From positions 62,001 through 126,000 of the forward strand of contig NZ_CAJULN010000006.1 in NCBI RefSeq assembly GCF_910586915.1: DNA of 64,000 bases, read 5' to 3'. The stretch is from an uncultured Bacteroides sp. GTDB taxonomy: Bacteria; Bacteroidota; Bacteroidia; Bacteroidales; Bacteroidaceae. Below the pieces are notes generated by a model. That model was not told the DNA's origin and ran no database searches. It saw only the letters and a list, made by a program, of their open reading frames with translations. How positions within the stretch are numbered: position 1 is the first letter of the stretch; each line of letters begins with the position of its first letter. The translations under genes were made by a program, and so were the position numbers. This document shows, piece by piece, positions 51,165 to 60,503 of the stretch.

Positions 51165-51593
51165 ATGGAAGAAAATGTATATTTGGATAAGTTGGCGCGT
51201 CGCGACATCAAGCCGACGGCGATAAGGCTTCTCATACTGAAGAATATGATGGAGGTGGGGCGTGCGGTATCGCTGCTTGACCTCGAAACACGGTTGGAGA
51301 CGGTGGACAAATCGACCATCTCCCGCACGGTAGCCCTCTTCCTCTCTCATCACCTGATACATCGCATCGATGACGGTAGCGGCTCGCTGAAATACGCCGT
51401 CTGCGACAACTCTTGTAACTGTGTAGTGCAGGACTTGCATTCGCATTTCTATTGCGAGCGATGCCATAAGACATTCTGCCTTGAGGGTACGCATATTCCT
51501 GTCATTGATTTGCCGGAGGGATTCACATTGCATAGCATCAACTACGTGTTGAAGGGAGTGTGCCCCGAATGTGCTTCCCGTTCCGGCTTGTAG
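51165..51593 (+). CDS. Fur-family metal-responsive regulator (Zur-like)
   Basis: A 142-aa Fur-family protein. The N-terminal winged helix contains IKPTAIRLLILKNMMEVGRA and DKSTISRTVALFLSHHLI. The C-terminal half has DLHSHFYCERCHKTFC and a final CPEC. The two CxxC pairs would hold structural zinc, with HSHF near the sensing site. The frame is open up to 50997 inside the ATPase gene, but the Met at 51165, just after the ATPase stop, is the start. Linked to a zinc-type exporter, it probably senses Zn2+ and controls this operon. Confidence 0.9.
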   Translation: MEENVYLDKLARRDIKPTAIRLLILKNMMEVGRAVSLLDLETRLETVDKSTISRTVALFLSHHLIHRIDDGSGSLKYAVCDNSCNCVVQDLHSHFYCERCHKTFCLEGTHIPVIDLPEGFTLHSINYVLKGVCPECASRSGL

Positions 51594-51601
51594 GGATGCG
51601 A

Positions 51602-52603
51602 TTATTTGATGTTGGGATTCAGCGAAGGCCACTCCTTGATGGCGGGGATAATTCCCATTTCGATGATTTCGTCCCGCAGTTTGCACAAATGTCCGTAACT
51701 CTTTTCCAGTTCCTTCTGCTCGGCGGGTGTACCTGCCACCTCTTTATAAGTAATGCCGTCTTTGGTAATCGACGTTTCCATCGCCATCATGATATGGTCG
51801 AACTTGTTGTTTGAAACGTACGTTCCGGCAGGCCATCGGAACGGTTTTCCGCCCATAGCGGCAGCAATCATCTCAATGGAGAGATAGGCAGGGCTTTGGA
51901 AAGAAGAGCGGCCGCGCAGGTCGATGATATGTTTTCCACCCTGGATAACGCGCACTTTCAATGCTTCCCATTCATCTTGCGGCAGACGCGGAGTACCGAT
52001 AAGTTCCGTCAACGGTTTGCCCTGCACGCTGGTAGTGGAGGCGAATACTGCCATCTGTTCGCCGTGTCCGCCATACGTGCGGCAGTTCCGGATGTCCGAA
52101 GCGGGGATATGGAGAAGTTTTACCAGTTCGTTTTGCAGGCGGGTGCTGTCCAGTGCGGCTAAGGTGGATACCTGTGACGGTTTCAGTCCGGAATATAACA
52201 AGGTAATCAGTCCTGTGATGTCTGCCGGATTGAAGATGACAACGATATGCTTCACATCCGGGCAATATTGGCGGACGTCCTTGCCAAACTGGGCGGCGAT
52301 TTCAGCATTGCCTTTCAGCAGGTCTTCGCGAGTCATGCCGGCTTTGCGGGCGGCTCCGCCCGAAGATACGATGTAGGCAGCTCCGGTCAGTGCCTCCTTG
52401 ATGTCGGAAGTATAGGTAAGGTTGACCCCTTCAAAGCCGCAATGATACAGCTCCTCGGCAACTCCCTCCAAAGCGGGGGCAAATGGGTCGTACAGGCAGA
52501 TATTCGGAGTGAGTTTCATCATCATCGCCGTCTGTGCCATATTGGAGCCAATCATTCCGGCGGCTCCTACAATCGTCAGTTTCTCGTCAGTTAAGAATTT
52601 CAT
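51602..52603 (-). CDS. mdh: Malate dehydrogenase
   Basis: NAD-dependent LDH/MDH-fold enzyme of 333 aa converting oxaloacetate and malate, part of the reductive branch to succinate in Bacteroides. The Rossmann motif GAAGMIGSNMAQ, the SSGGAARKAGMTREDLL loop with substrate-binding Arg, IFNPADITG and the active-site His in TYGGHGEQM are visible. It is a single gene with a -7 box TATCTTTG on the minus strand (52654-52661). It converges with the Fur-family gene, separated by only 8 nt. Confidence 0.95.
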   Translation of the reverse strand: MKFLTDEKLTIVGAAGMIGSNMAQTAMMMKLTPNICLYDPFAPALEGVAEELYHCGFEGVNLTYTSDIKEALTGAAYIVSSGGAARKAGMTREDLLKGNAEIAAQFGKDVRQYCPDVKHIVVIFNPADITGLITLLYSGLKPSQVSTLAALDSTRLQNELVKLLHIPASDIRNCRTYGGHGEQMAVFASTTSVQGKPLTELIGTPRLPQDEWEALKVRVIQGGKHIIDLRGRSSFQSPAYLSIEMIAAAMGGKPFRWPAGTYVSNNKFDHIMMAMETSITKDGITYKEVAGTPAEQKELEKSYGHLCKLRDEIIEMGIIPAIKEWPSLNPNIK

Positions 52604-52653
52604 AAGTTTAATATGTTTAAAGATGAATAATTGTTTCTTTCTTTTGATGGGTA

Positions 52654-52661
52654 CAAAGATA
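52654..52661 (-). promoter_or_regulatory. -7 box of mdh
   Basis: A perfect TATCTTTG on the minus strand, 50 nt before the mdh start. No clear -33 TTTG. Confidence 0.45.
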
Positions 52662-52762
52662 ACGCTTCGCAGCCTTGATTGTTCATAGTAAATAGTTTTG
52701 CCCGATAATGAAATGTTATGGCTTTGTAGAGCAGTTCTGCTTTAACTTCCATTTTAAATACC

Positions 52763-52770
52763 TATCTTTG
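52763..52770 (+). promoter_or_regulatory. -7 box of the CvfB-like gene
   Basis: A perfect TATCTTTG, 39 nt before the start codon and divergent from the mdh promoter. Confidence 0.45.
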
Positions 52771-52809
52771 TGCGACAGTAAAAGCAATAACTGAGTATAA
52801 TAAAAGACT

Positions 52810-53658
52810 ATGAGCATCGAATTAGGAAAATACAATCAGCTTGAAGTGGTAAAGGAAGTAGACTTCGGTGTATATTTGGACGGAGGCGAAGAGGGTGAGA
52901 TTTTATTGCCTACCCGCTATGTGCCCGAAGGCTGTAAGGTGGGAGAATTTCTGAACGTGTTTCTCTACCTTGACATGGAGGAGAGACTCATTGCCACTAC
53001 GCTGACTCCGCTTGTGCAGGTGGGCGGATTTGCCTGCCTCGAAGTCTCCTGGGTGAACCAGTACGGGGCGTTTCTGAACTGGGGACTGATGAAGGACTTG
53101 TTCGTCCCCTTCAGAGAGCAGAAGATGAAGATGCAGGTGGGACGCAAGTATGTGATTCATGCACATCTGGACGACGAGAGCTACCGTATCGTAGCTTCGG
53201 CAAAGGTGGAACGCTACCTCTCGAAAGACAAACCGGCATATGCTTCAGGTGAGGAGGTGGATATCCTTGTATGGCAAAAGACGGATTTGGGCTTTAAGGC
53301 TATTATAGACAACAAGTATAGCGGGCTGCTGTATGAAAACGAGATATTCAGTCCGGTGGAGACGGGAATGGAACTGAAGGCTTACGTAAAGCAGGTGCGC
53401 GAAGACGGCAAAGTGGACTTGATGCTCCAGAAACCCGGCTTTGGCAAGGTGGACGATTTTGCCAAGACATTGCTCGGCTACATCAGGGAGCAGGGCGGAC
53501 GCATCTCGCTCAATGACAAAAGTCCGGCGGAAGATATCTACGACACATTCGGCGTGAGCAAGAAAACCTTCAAGAAAGGTGTGGGCGATTTGTATAAGAA
53601 ACGCCTGATTACGCTGCACGAGCACGGCATCGCATTGACGGAAGCCTGCACGGAATAG
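52810..53658 (+). CDS. CvfB-like S1-domain RNA-binding protein
   Basis: A 282-aa protein made of consecutive S1-like beta barrels and a C-terminal winged helix (GRISLNDKSPAEDIYDTFGV, then KKTFKKGVGDLYKKRL), the layout of the CvfB/YitL family. Gram-positive CvfB binds RNA and influences virulence gene expression. The role in Bacteroides is unknown. It is cytoplasmic, and its gene stands alone, followed by a terminator. Confidence 0.9.
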   Translation: MSIELGKYNQLEVVKEVDFGVYLDGGEEGEILLPTRYVPEGCKVGEFLNVFLYLDMEERLIATTLTPLVQVGGFACLEVSWVNQYGAFLNWGLMKDLFVPFREQKMKMQVGRKYVIHAHLDDESYRIVASAKVERYLSKDKPAYASGEEVDILVWQKTDLGFKAIIDNKYSGLLYENEIFSPVETGMELKAYVKQVREDGKVDLMLQKPGFGKVDDFAKTLLGYIREQGGRISLNDKSPAEDIYDTFGVSKKTFKKGVGDLYKKRLITLHEHGIALTEACTE

Positions 53659-53691
53659 GGAAATCCCTACATACGAATAGTGAGAATCATT

Positions 53692-53720
53692 GGGGTGGGG
53701 AATTTCCTCACCCTATTTTT
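53692..53720 (+). terminator. Terminator after the CvfB-like gene
   Basis: GGGTGGGGAA pairs with TTCCTCACCC (one mismatch) and is followed by TATTTTT. Confidence 0.7.
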
Positions 53721-53774
53721 GTATTCGCAGAGAATAAAGATGCTCATTGTAAATAAGACTAAAATCATATTGTT

Positions 53775-54428
53775 ATGAACAAGATACACGCAGTTTTGTT
53801 TTTGTCACTGGGGTTTTTGACCGGTGCTTGCTTCACGTCGAGCAAAACGTTGATGAACATTCAGCAGGGAATGACCCAGTCGGAGATTCGCAATATTTTC
53901 AAGTCGGAACCCGACTTCCGTCGTTTCGATGGAAGTACGGAAGAGTGGGAGTATCACCGTTATTTGGGCGAATGGTCGGTGGTGGTGATTCGGTTTGACG
54001 ACGGGCGCGTATCAGAAATGAATTCTTTTAGAGACCCGGTGCGGGTGGCCAATACCACTACGGTAGTAACCCCTCCGCCAACGGTTGCCGGCACTTTCCC
54101 CAACCGATGTCCGGTGGAAGAGGTCCGGGTAATGTCCGATGCGGAGTTTGACAGGTTTCATCACCAATTGAAGTTCACGATAAAGAGCGGCGAACAGAAG
54201 CAAATGGTTGAGAAAATGTTGCAGAAACATGATGTCACTTCGGCTCAATGCGTGAAAATGGTGAAGGAAATTTTTCATGCTTCCGACCAGGTAGAGATGA
54301 TGAAGAAGATGTATCCCTACGTAAGAGACAAGCGGAATTTTAACCAAGTGATTGATATCTTATTCTCTGATACCCATAAAAACGAAGTGCGTGAGTTTAT
54401 AAAAAAGTATCATCGGAATAATAAATGA
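53775..54428 (+). CDS. Lipoprotein with SmpA-like N-terminus and DUF4476 domain
   Basis: The signal peptide ends in a lipobox (LTGAC). Residues about 25-80 (LMNIQQGMTQSEIRNIFKSE, then EEWEYHRYL) resemble the small SmpA/BamE fold. A Pro/Thr-rich linker follows. The C-terminal 90 residues match DUF4476 (helical repeats with YPYVRDKRNFNQVIDILF). Both parts are known in envelope lipoproteins of Bacteroidetes, with no established function. It lies 11 nt before the next gene, so the two are cotranscribed. Confidence 0.75.
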   Translation: MNKIHAVLFLSLGFLTGACFTSSKTLMNIQQGMTQSEIRNIFKSEPDFRRFDGSTEEWEYHRYLGEWSVVVIRFDDGRVSEMNSFRDPVRVANTTTVVTPPPTVAGTFPNRCPVEEVRVMSDAEFDRFHHQLKFTIKSGEQKQMVEKMLQKHDVTSAQCVKMVKEIFHASDQVEMMKKMYPYVRDKRNFNQVIDILFSDTHKNEVREFIKKYHRNNK

Positions 54429-54439
54429 CAGGAGATTGA

Positions 54440-55405
54440 ATGATGAAAAGAAGAATATTGTTTTTACTGGTTGCTATCGGCCTGAGTGCCGGTATCACCG
54501 CGACAGCCGGAATGAACACCGGCAAAGTACGTAAGGAGACACGTTTCCTTACCGACAAGATGGCACACGAATTGAATCTGAGCACCCAGCAATACAACGA
54601 TGCCTACGAGATTAATTACGACTTCGTCTACTCCATCCGCGATATTATGGATTATGTGGCACGCGGCTACGAATGGGCGTTGGACGACTATTACGAAGCA
54701 TTGGATATCCGCAACGACGACCTTCGCTGGGTATTGAGCGACGGACAGTACCGCCGCTTTATGGGAGCCGATTATTTCTTCCGTCCCATATACGTTACGG
54801 GAGGAAAATGGAACTTCCGCATTTATATCAACTACCCCAATCGCAGCCTGTTCTATTTCGGAGTGCCTTATCATTACCGCACTTATTGCGGCGCCCATTA
54901 TCGTCCGCATATCCACCACGTCAGTTTTTACCGGGGCAGGCATACCAATGTGCGTCATTATGCTACGCCGCATCGGGTGAAGGATGGGCGCACATTCCAT
55001 TCGTATCGGCGTTCGGACTTCGGGTCGGTACATTTCCGTCCGAATTCTTCCGTCCGCCCGCATAATGCACCGGCTCGTCCGGGAGCAAACAGCCGTCCGG
55101 CAGCTCCGTCCGGCAACAGAAAACCGAATAAAGAGATAACGCCCGACAGAAATGGCGGCAGACGGGAGAGTAGCGTCAGCCGGCGTCCGGCAAGTAGTAA
55201 GCCGACATCGGCAGAATCGAAACGGGAATCGAAGCGAGATTTCAAACGGGAAAGCAAACGTCCGGCAAACAACTCTTCTTCAAGGCGGAGCAATGTCTCT
55301 CCCCAAAGGCAGCCCGAAAGACGTTCTTCCTCCTCAAGCAGTGCCAGAGGCAACAATGGTAACTCTTCCCGTTCTTCCGAAAGAGAGAAGGCTGGAAGAA
55401 GATGA
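54440..55405 (+). CDS. Secreted protein with basic Ser/Arg-rich tail (321 aa)
   Basis: After a signal peptide (about 1-23) comes a folded part (about 30-160) rich in Tyr, Asp and aromatic residues, beginning with a helix like those of small stress sensors (LTDKMAHELNLSTQQYND). From about residue 170 the sequence is low in complexity, rich in Arg, Ser, Pro and Lys, with repeated SKRESKRDFKRESKR-type stretches. This tail is strongly basic and probably disordered. It may bind nucleic acid, teichoic-like or other anionic polymers. Adjacent Met codons at 54440 and 54443 are both possible starts, after a GGAG at 54431. Confidence 0.65.
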   Translation: MMKRRILFLLVAIGLSAGITATAGMNTGKVRKETRFLTDKMAHELNLSTQQYNDAYEINYDFVYSIRDIMDYVARGYEWALDDYYEALDIRNDDLRWVLSDGQYRRFMGADYFFRPIYVTGGKWNFRIYINYPNRSLFYFGVPYHYRTYCGAHYRPHIHHVSFYRGRHTNVRHYATPHRVKDGRTFHSYRRSDFGSVHFRPNSSVRPHNAPARPGANSRPAAPSGNRKPNKEITPDRNGGRRESSVSRRPASSKPTSAESKRESKRDFKRESKRPANNSSSRRSNVSPQRQPERRSSSSSSARGNNGNSSRSSEREKAGRR

Positions 55406-55450
55406 ACGATGCTTTCCATTTGACGTGACTTTTGTTGTATCGGACAGACG

Positions 55451-56791
55451 TTATTTAATCATCTCTCCTTTATAAAAATCAAGTATCTTCGTACAGAACA
55501 GATAATCGTATTTAGCTTGTAGCCTGTCTGAAAGTGCTTTTGTCAAATTCATCTTCGCTTCATTGTATTCAACAAACGTAGCTTTGCCGTTGTTGAACTT
55601 CTCGTTCATCAGCCGGAAAGACTCTTCGTTTGCCTTTACTGCCACTTCGCTGGAGTTGTATTTGCTCTCGGCTGCTAAGGCGTTGTACCACGATTGTTGT
55701 ATCTCCTTGTAGAGCGTCTTCTTGGCGTTGTCTAATTGCAGGGTAAGGTTGTTTTGTTGCAAACGTGCCGTTCTCACCCTGTTGCGGGTAGAAAAGCGGT
55801 TGAAGAGCGGCACGCTGAGGTTGAATCCCACATACTTGTTCAGGTTGTTTTTCATCTGATTGCTGAGGCTCTCTGCCGACTTTCCGTTCACTGTATAGTA
55901 ATTACTTCCTAATCCGGCGCTGAAAGACAACTGCGGGTAGTAATTGCTTTGCGCAATGCGGATGTTGTGGACACTTCCCTGTAGCCTGTATTCGGCAGAT
56001 TTGATGCCGGGCTTGTAGGCCAGTGCTTGTGTATAGATATCATCCGGCGGAGTGAGCGGGGCAAACTTTAATTCCTCCTGGGGAGTTTCAAGGATGAATC
56101 CTTCCGGTGTGGGCAATTCCAACAACTGGCTCAGGTCGAGTAGCGATAGTTTATACCTGTTGTCGGCCTGCACGGCAGTCATTTCATCTTGTGCAATCCG
56201 CGCCTGCGCTTCCGCCACTTCGGACGGAGACGCTTTGCCTACTTCAAAAAGCCCTTGAATGCGCCTCAGTTGGTCTTTGCTCAAATTTACCTGATTATAG
56301 GCAACTTTGCTTAGCTCCAGATTGAACAAAACCTGTAAATAGGCAGAAGTGACATTGACGGCAATATCCTCTTTGGCTTTGTTGAGGTCTTCCATAGCCG
56401 CTTGCAAATCCAGCTTGGCAAGCGAATATTGATTGGATAACTGCAACCCGGTGAATACAGGTACGTTGGTTCCTAAACTGAAACTGGTGTTGGCACTGTT
56501 GATATTGCTGTATGAGTTGTCTACCGGCGAAGCGGTGCGTCCCCAGCTCCAGTTTTGACTGGCATTGCCATTCAGGTTCGGCAGGCGTGCCCATTTGGCG
56601 GTATGTACGTTTACTTTGTTCATTTCGGCGTTGTTGGCCGATTGTCTGATTCCTGTGTTATGTTCGATGGCATAGTCGATGCATTGCCGCAACGTCCACG
56701 CCTGCGACGAACTGTTTTCCTGCGCCTGAATGGAAATCATTCCGATTCCCGAGAGCAGCACTGCGGATATGGTTTTACGGATTGTTTTCAT
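55451..56791 (-). CDS. TolC-family outer membrane efflux protein
   Basis: The signal peptide (1-23) precedes two outer-membrane-efflux repeats with long alpha-helices, typical for TolC. Recognisable segments are WTLRQCIDYAIEHNTGIRQS, LSLGTNVPVFTGLQLSNQY-type strands and FNLSVPLFNRFSTRNRVR. It forms the outer membrane channel of the export system encoded upstream. It is the last gene of the operon and starts 9 nt after the adaptor gene. Confidence 0.93.
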   Translation of the reverse strand: MKTIRKTISAVLLSGIGMISIQAQENSSSQAWTLRQCIDYAIEHNTGIRQSANNAEMNKVNVHTAKWARLPNLNGNASQNWSWGRTASPVDNSYSNINSANTSFSLGTNVPVFTGLQLSNQYSLAKLDLQAAMEDLNKAKEDIAVNVTSAYLQVLFNLELSKVAYNQVNLSKDQLRRIQGLFEVGKASPSEVAEAQARIAQDEMTAVQADNRYKLSLLDLSQLLELPTPEGFILETPQEELKFAPLTPPDDIYTQALAYKPGIKSAEYRLQGSVHNIRIAQSNYYPQLSFSAGLGSNYYTVNGKSAESLSNQMKNNLNKYVGFNLSVPLFNRFSTRNRVRTARLQQNNLTLQLDNAKKTLYKEIQQSWYNALAAESKYNSSEVAVKANEESFRLMNEKFNNGKATFVEYNEAKMNLTKALSDRLQAKYDYLFCTKILDFYKGEMIK

Positions 56792-56800
56792 GGAAGTCGG

Positions 56801-57901
56801 TTATTTGTCTTTTTTTTCGGCACCGCGAATGTAGTCTTGCGCAGTTATCCCTTTCTTTATCTCTATCTTGAGACCGTCGCTCATTCCCGTCGTCACTTGG
56901 GTGCGCCGGAACTGCTGTTGCGGCACGGAATCCGTCATGATATACACGAAGGTGGAATCACCACTGAATTCAACGGTACTTTCGGGCACGGCCAACACCT
57001 GTACGGCACGTTCCAATACGATTTCCGCATTGGCGGAGTAGCCGGAGCGGACTTGTACGGAATCAGGTACCGAAATGGCAGCCTTGATTTCAAACTGATT
57101 GGCCCCGTTCGTTTCCACTCCTTTGGGCGAGATGTATTCCAAGATTGCGTTGAAGGTCAGATTCTGCAATGCACCGATTGTAAGTTTTATCGGCATCTGT
57201 TCGTGGATGCGCCCCACTTCCGTTTCGTCGATGTTGCCACGGAATATCAGGTCGTTCATATTGGCTACCGTTGCAATGGTTGTCCCGTCATTGAAAGTAT
57301 TGCTCATGATAACCGAGTTTCCGGCTTTTACGGGAACATCGAGAATCAGCCCGTCAATCGTAGAGCGAATCATGGTGCTGCTGAAAGACGCACTGTTTTT
57401 GGTGATTCCTTCTTTGACGATTTCGAGGTTGTCTTTGGCTGTCTGTTTCTCTTCAAGCGCCTGTTTCCAGGTGACTTCGCTCTTCTCGTACTCCTCCCTG
57501 CTTATCAATCGGCTTTCGTACAGCTTCTTGATGCGGTTGAAGTCTGTTTCGGCCTGTGTCGCATTGATTTCCGCCAACCGTACACGGCTTTCCGCCGAGT
57601 TTAGCTGACCGAGTTCGGGGATTACCTTTACTTTGGCAATCACTTCTCCCTTTTTCACTGCCTGTCCCGCTTCTTTGTACACTTTGTCGATGATACCGGA
57701 AATCTGCGGTTTGATTAAGATTTCATCTCTCGGTTCCACTTTGCCGGTGGCGACGGTGGTCTTTTGCAGGTCGGTTATTTCCGCCTTCACTGTTTCGTAG
57801 ACGGTAACTTTCGGCTGGGATTTCTGATAAAGGAATACGAATGTTCCAATAAGGATGATGGCAATTACTGCCAACAATGCGATTTTCAGATACTTTTTCA
57901 T
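56801..57901 (-). CDS. Periplasmic adaptor (MacA/HlyD family)
   Basis: An N-terminal membrane anchor (about 6-25) is followed by a lipoyl-like domain (KVEPRDEILIKPQISGIIDK), an alpha-helical hairpin (about 100-175) and beta-barrel domains. It links the inner-membrane ABC transporter with the TolC channel. The neighbouring ABC permeases and ATPase indicate a MacA-type adaptor rather than an RND one. It starts 60 nt after the second permease gene. Confidence 0.93.
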   Translation of the reverse strand: MKKYLKIALLAVIAIILIGTFVFLYQKSQPKVTVYETVKAEITDLQKTTVATGKVEPRDEILIKPQISGIIDKVYKEAGQAVKKGEVIAKVKVIPELGQLNSAESRVRLAEINATQAETDFNRIKKLYESRLISREEYEKSEVTWKQALEEKQTAKDNLEIVKEGITKNSASFSSTMIRSTIDGLILDVPVKAGNSVIMSNTFNDGTTIATVANMNDLIFRGNIDETEVGRIHEQMPIKLTIGALQNLTFNAILEYISPKGVETNGANQFEIKAAISVPDSVQVRSGYSANAEIVLERAVQVLAVPESTVEFSGDSTFVYIMTDSVPQQQFRRTQVTTGMSDGLKIEIKKGITAQDYIRGAEKKDK

Positions 57902-57961
57902 GATTATGTTTATAATTTTATTATTTACTATGAATGTGGTTCGCTAATCGGCAAACTCCTC

Positions 57962-59203
57962 TTATTCGTCGCGGATGGCTTCAATCGGTCGGATGGCCAT
58001 CGCCCGGTAGGCGGGTGCCAACCCTGCCAGCATTCCCAACGCAACCAACAAGGCACAAGTGCCTACTGCCATTCCGAAGCTGACTTGGAAATGAGTCTCT
58101 CCACCGTTTGCATTTGCTGCCATTTCTGTCAGTTGCAGTATCATCACGGCAAAGGAAATCCCGCACATTCCCGCGATGGTCGTCAGTACCATGCTTTCGG
58201 AGAGGATTTGCTGCATGATGTCTTTCGGACGTGCTCCGATGGCCCGGCGGATACCGATTTCGGTAGTACGCTCCTTCACGGTCACCATCATGATGTTCGA
58301 CACCCCGATAGCGCCCGCCAACAGTGTTCCCAAGCCAACCATCCAGACTAAGATGTTGATACCGGTGAATAAGTTATCAACCATCGAAAACATAGCTTCT
58401 GCATTCAAATACATAAGCGCTTGTTTGTCATTGGGAGCGATGTAATGCGCGGCTTTGATAATCTGTTCCATTTCCGGCTGTACGTCGGACACTTTGACGC
58501 CGTGCTTCACGGTGAAACAGATTACATCAATTCGTCCGCCCAGGTTATACGTTTGCTGCATGGTGGTGAAAGGCAGGATGATGGCTTCCGATGCCTGTCC
58601 CTGTATGTTTATGTTCCCTTCGGAAGAGGACATCCCGACAATCCGGTAATAAATGCCGTCTACACGGATGTATTTGCCGCACGGGTCTTCTCCGGCTTTG
58701 AAAAGGCTCTCGTAGATTCGCTTTCCGACAACGCACACTTTGCGTGCTTCCTTGATATCGACGTCGTTGATGAATCTGCCGTAAGCCATATTCAGCGATT
58801 CGATGTGGAGGTAGTCGGGATAGAGGCCTTTGACACTGCAATCGTATTTCTTCTCCTCGTAAACGGCTTTCGACCCCCAGCGCGCCGTGGAAGGGGTGAT
58901 GACTTCTATCTCTTTGACTTGCGAACGGAGACGTTCGATGTCGGTGGCCTCCAAATCCCACCATCTCCCTTTGCGGAACCCTTTATACGCTTCGCCCGTT
59001 CTTTGTGCGGCAAGGAAGCCGGAATTAGTGGCAAATCCTTCAAAGTTCTTTTTCATCATACCTTCCAATCCCTGTCCGCCGCCGATAAGGGCAACGAGCA
59101 TGAAGATTCCCCAAAACACGCCGAAGGCGGTCAGCAGGCTTCTTGTCTTATTTCTTGTGATGGTGATGAGGATTTCCTCACAAGTGTCCATGTCTATTCT
59201 CAT
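57962..59203 (-). CDS. MacB-type ABC transporter permease (second)
   Basis: The layout is an N-terminal membrane helix (TRSLLTAFGVFWGIFMLVAL), a periplasmic MacB_PCD domain (about 45-280) and three C-terminal helices of the FtsX domain with VKERTTEIGIRRAIGARP. The frame is open up to 59275, but the Met at 59203 (MRIDMDTCEEIL) lies 4 nt after the stop of the preceding permease and begins at the conserved part. It has no ATPase domain. That function is in a separate gene. Confidence 0.92.
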   Translation of the reverse strand: MRIDMDTCEEILITITRNKTRSLLTAFGVFWGIFMLVALIGGGQGLEGMMKKNFEGFATNSGFLAAQRTGEAYKGFRKGRWWDLEATDIERLRSQVKEIEVITPSTARWGSKAVYEEKKYDCSVKGLYPDYLHIESLNMAYGRFINDVDIKEARKVCVVGKRIYESLFKAGEDPCGKYIRVDGIYYRIVGMSSSEGNINIQGQASEAIILPFTTMQQTYNLGGRIDVICFTVKHGVKVSDVQPEMEQIIKAAHYIAPNDKQALMYLNAEAMFSMVDNLFTGINILVWMVGLGTLLAGAIGVSNIMMVTVKERTTEIGIRRAIGARPKDIMQQILSESMVLTTIAGMCGISFAVMILQLTEMAANANGGETHFQVSFGMAVGTCALLVALGMLAGLAPAYRAMAIRPIEAIRDE

Positions 59204-59207
59204 ATGC

Positions 59208-60467
59208 TTAATCTGCTCTAAGTGCTTCAATCGGCCGGATGCTGACTGCTTTGCGGGCAGGAAACAGTCCGGCAAACGTACCGGCTATTACTAATGTAAG
59301 TGTTGCCTGTATGGCAATTTGTATGTTGACGGTGGGATTCAGGAAAACCGTTTCCGTCCACATTCCGGTGTCCATCGTCTGATGTCCGAAGGTGTTGTTC
59401 ATCCATTCGGTGACGCCAATGCCTGCTACCATGCCGATGTATCCGAATAGGGTGGTGATGGTGACGCTTTCTACGATAATCAGCCAAAGGATAGAAAGCG
59501 GCTTGGCTCCTAAAGCCTTGCGGATGCCGAATTCGCGGGTGCGCTCCTTGACGGTAATCAGCATGATGTTGGATACTCCCACGATGCCGCTCAGCAGCGT
59601 GAAGATGCCGATTATCCAAATCGCTATGCGCAGCATATTCGACCCTTTCTGCTGTTGCAGGTAGTTGGTAAACCGGTTCCATATCCAGATGGCGCTGTGG
59701 TCGTCAGGGGCGAAGCGGTGGTTGGCTCCAATCACCTTGCGGTAGCGGGCTTCAAATTCCTGGTTGGCTTCCGCTGTTTCCAGGTTGCGGGTGGTCATGA
59801 TAAGGTTGTTCAGCTTGTCGCCTTTGTTGTAAATCGTTTGCAGGGTGCTGAAAGGGATGTAGGCGTCGCTGTCGCCGCTATCTCCTTTATCGTTGTAGAG
59901 TCCCACCACCTGATACATGACATTGCTTGCATTTACGAACTGCCCGATAGGCTCCGTGTGGGTTTTATCGAAAAGTATTTCGGCCGTTTTCTTGTGAAGT
60001 ACGATAACTTTGCGCCGCTCCCTGACGTCAATCTCGTTGATAAAACGCCCTTTGATAAGTTTCACGGCTTCCACTTCCGTATGATTGGGATATACGCCGG
60101 AAAGGCTCAGATTTACATATTCGGCTCCGAAGCTGAGGTTTACTCCGCCTTGCCAGACGGTTGCTCCCGCCTTTATGATGTGATGGGGGAAGTAGTGGCC
60201 GGTTGCATCCACGTCTTTATTGTCCAACTGTATGCGCCTTCCTTCTTTCAGGCCGTCGAAGGATTTGCTGGTCCATCCCGGAAAAATCTTGATGGAGTTC
60301 ATAGCCCGTTCGGAAGCCGATTGCTCGAAAGCGTGAATCAGCCCGTTGCCTGCGCCCAAGAGGACGATAAGCATAAAGATACCCCATGCCACGGCAAATC
60401 CGGTGAGGAAAGTCCTCAGTTTGTTGCGCTTGATGGTGCTGTATATTTCTTGCCAGATATCAAACAT
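59208..60467 (-). CDS. MacB-type ABC transporter permease (first)
   Basis: This paralogue of the next gene has the N-terminal membrane helix (LRTFLTGFAVAWGIFMLIVL), a large periplasmic MacB_PCD domain and the C-terminal FtsX domain with VKERTREFGIRKALGAKP. The two permeases probably form a heterodimer. It is coupled to the downstream permease by a 4-nt gap and follows the ATPase by 36 nt. Confidence 0.92.
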   Translation of the reverse strand: MFDIWQEIYSTIKRNKLRTFLTGFAVAWGIFMLIVLLGAGNGLIHAFEQSASERAMNSIKIFPGWTSKSFDGLKEGRRIQLDNKDVDATGHYFPHHIIKAGATVWQGGVNLSFGAEYVNLSLSGVYPNHTEVEAVKLIKGRFINEIDVRERRKVIVLHKKTAEILFDKTHTEPIGQFVNASNVMYQVVGLYNDKGDSGDSDAYIPFSTLQTIYNKGDKLNNLIMTTRNLETAEANQEFEARYRKVIGANHRFAPDDHSAIWIWNRFTNYLQQQKGSNMLRIAIWIIGIFTLLSGIVGVSNIMLITVKERTREFGIRKALGAKPLSILWLIIVESVTITTLFGYIGMVAGIGVTEWMNNTFGHQTMDTGMWTETVFLNPTVNIQIAIQATLTLVIAGTFAGLFPARKAVSIRPIEALRAD

Positions 60468-60503
60468 GATGATTGTTGTTGTATAGTAGTGGTCGATTGG
60501 AGT

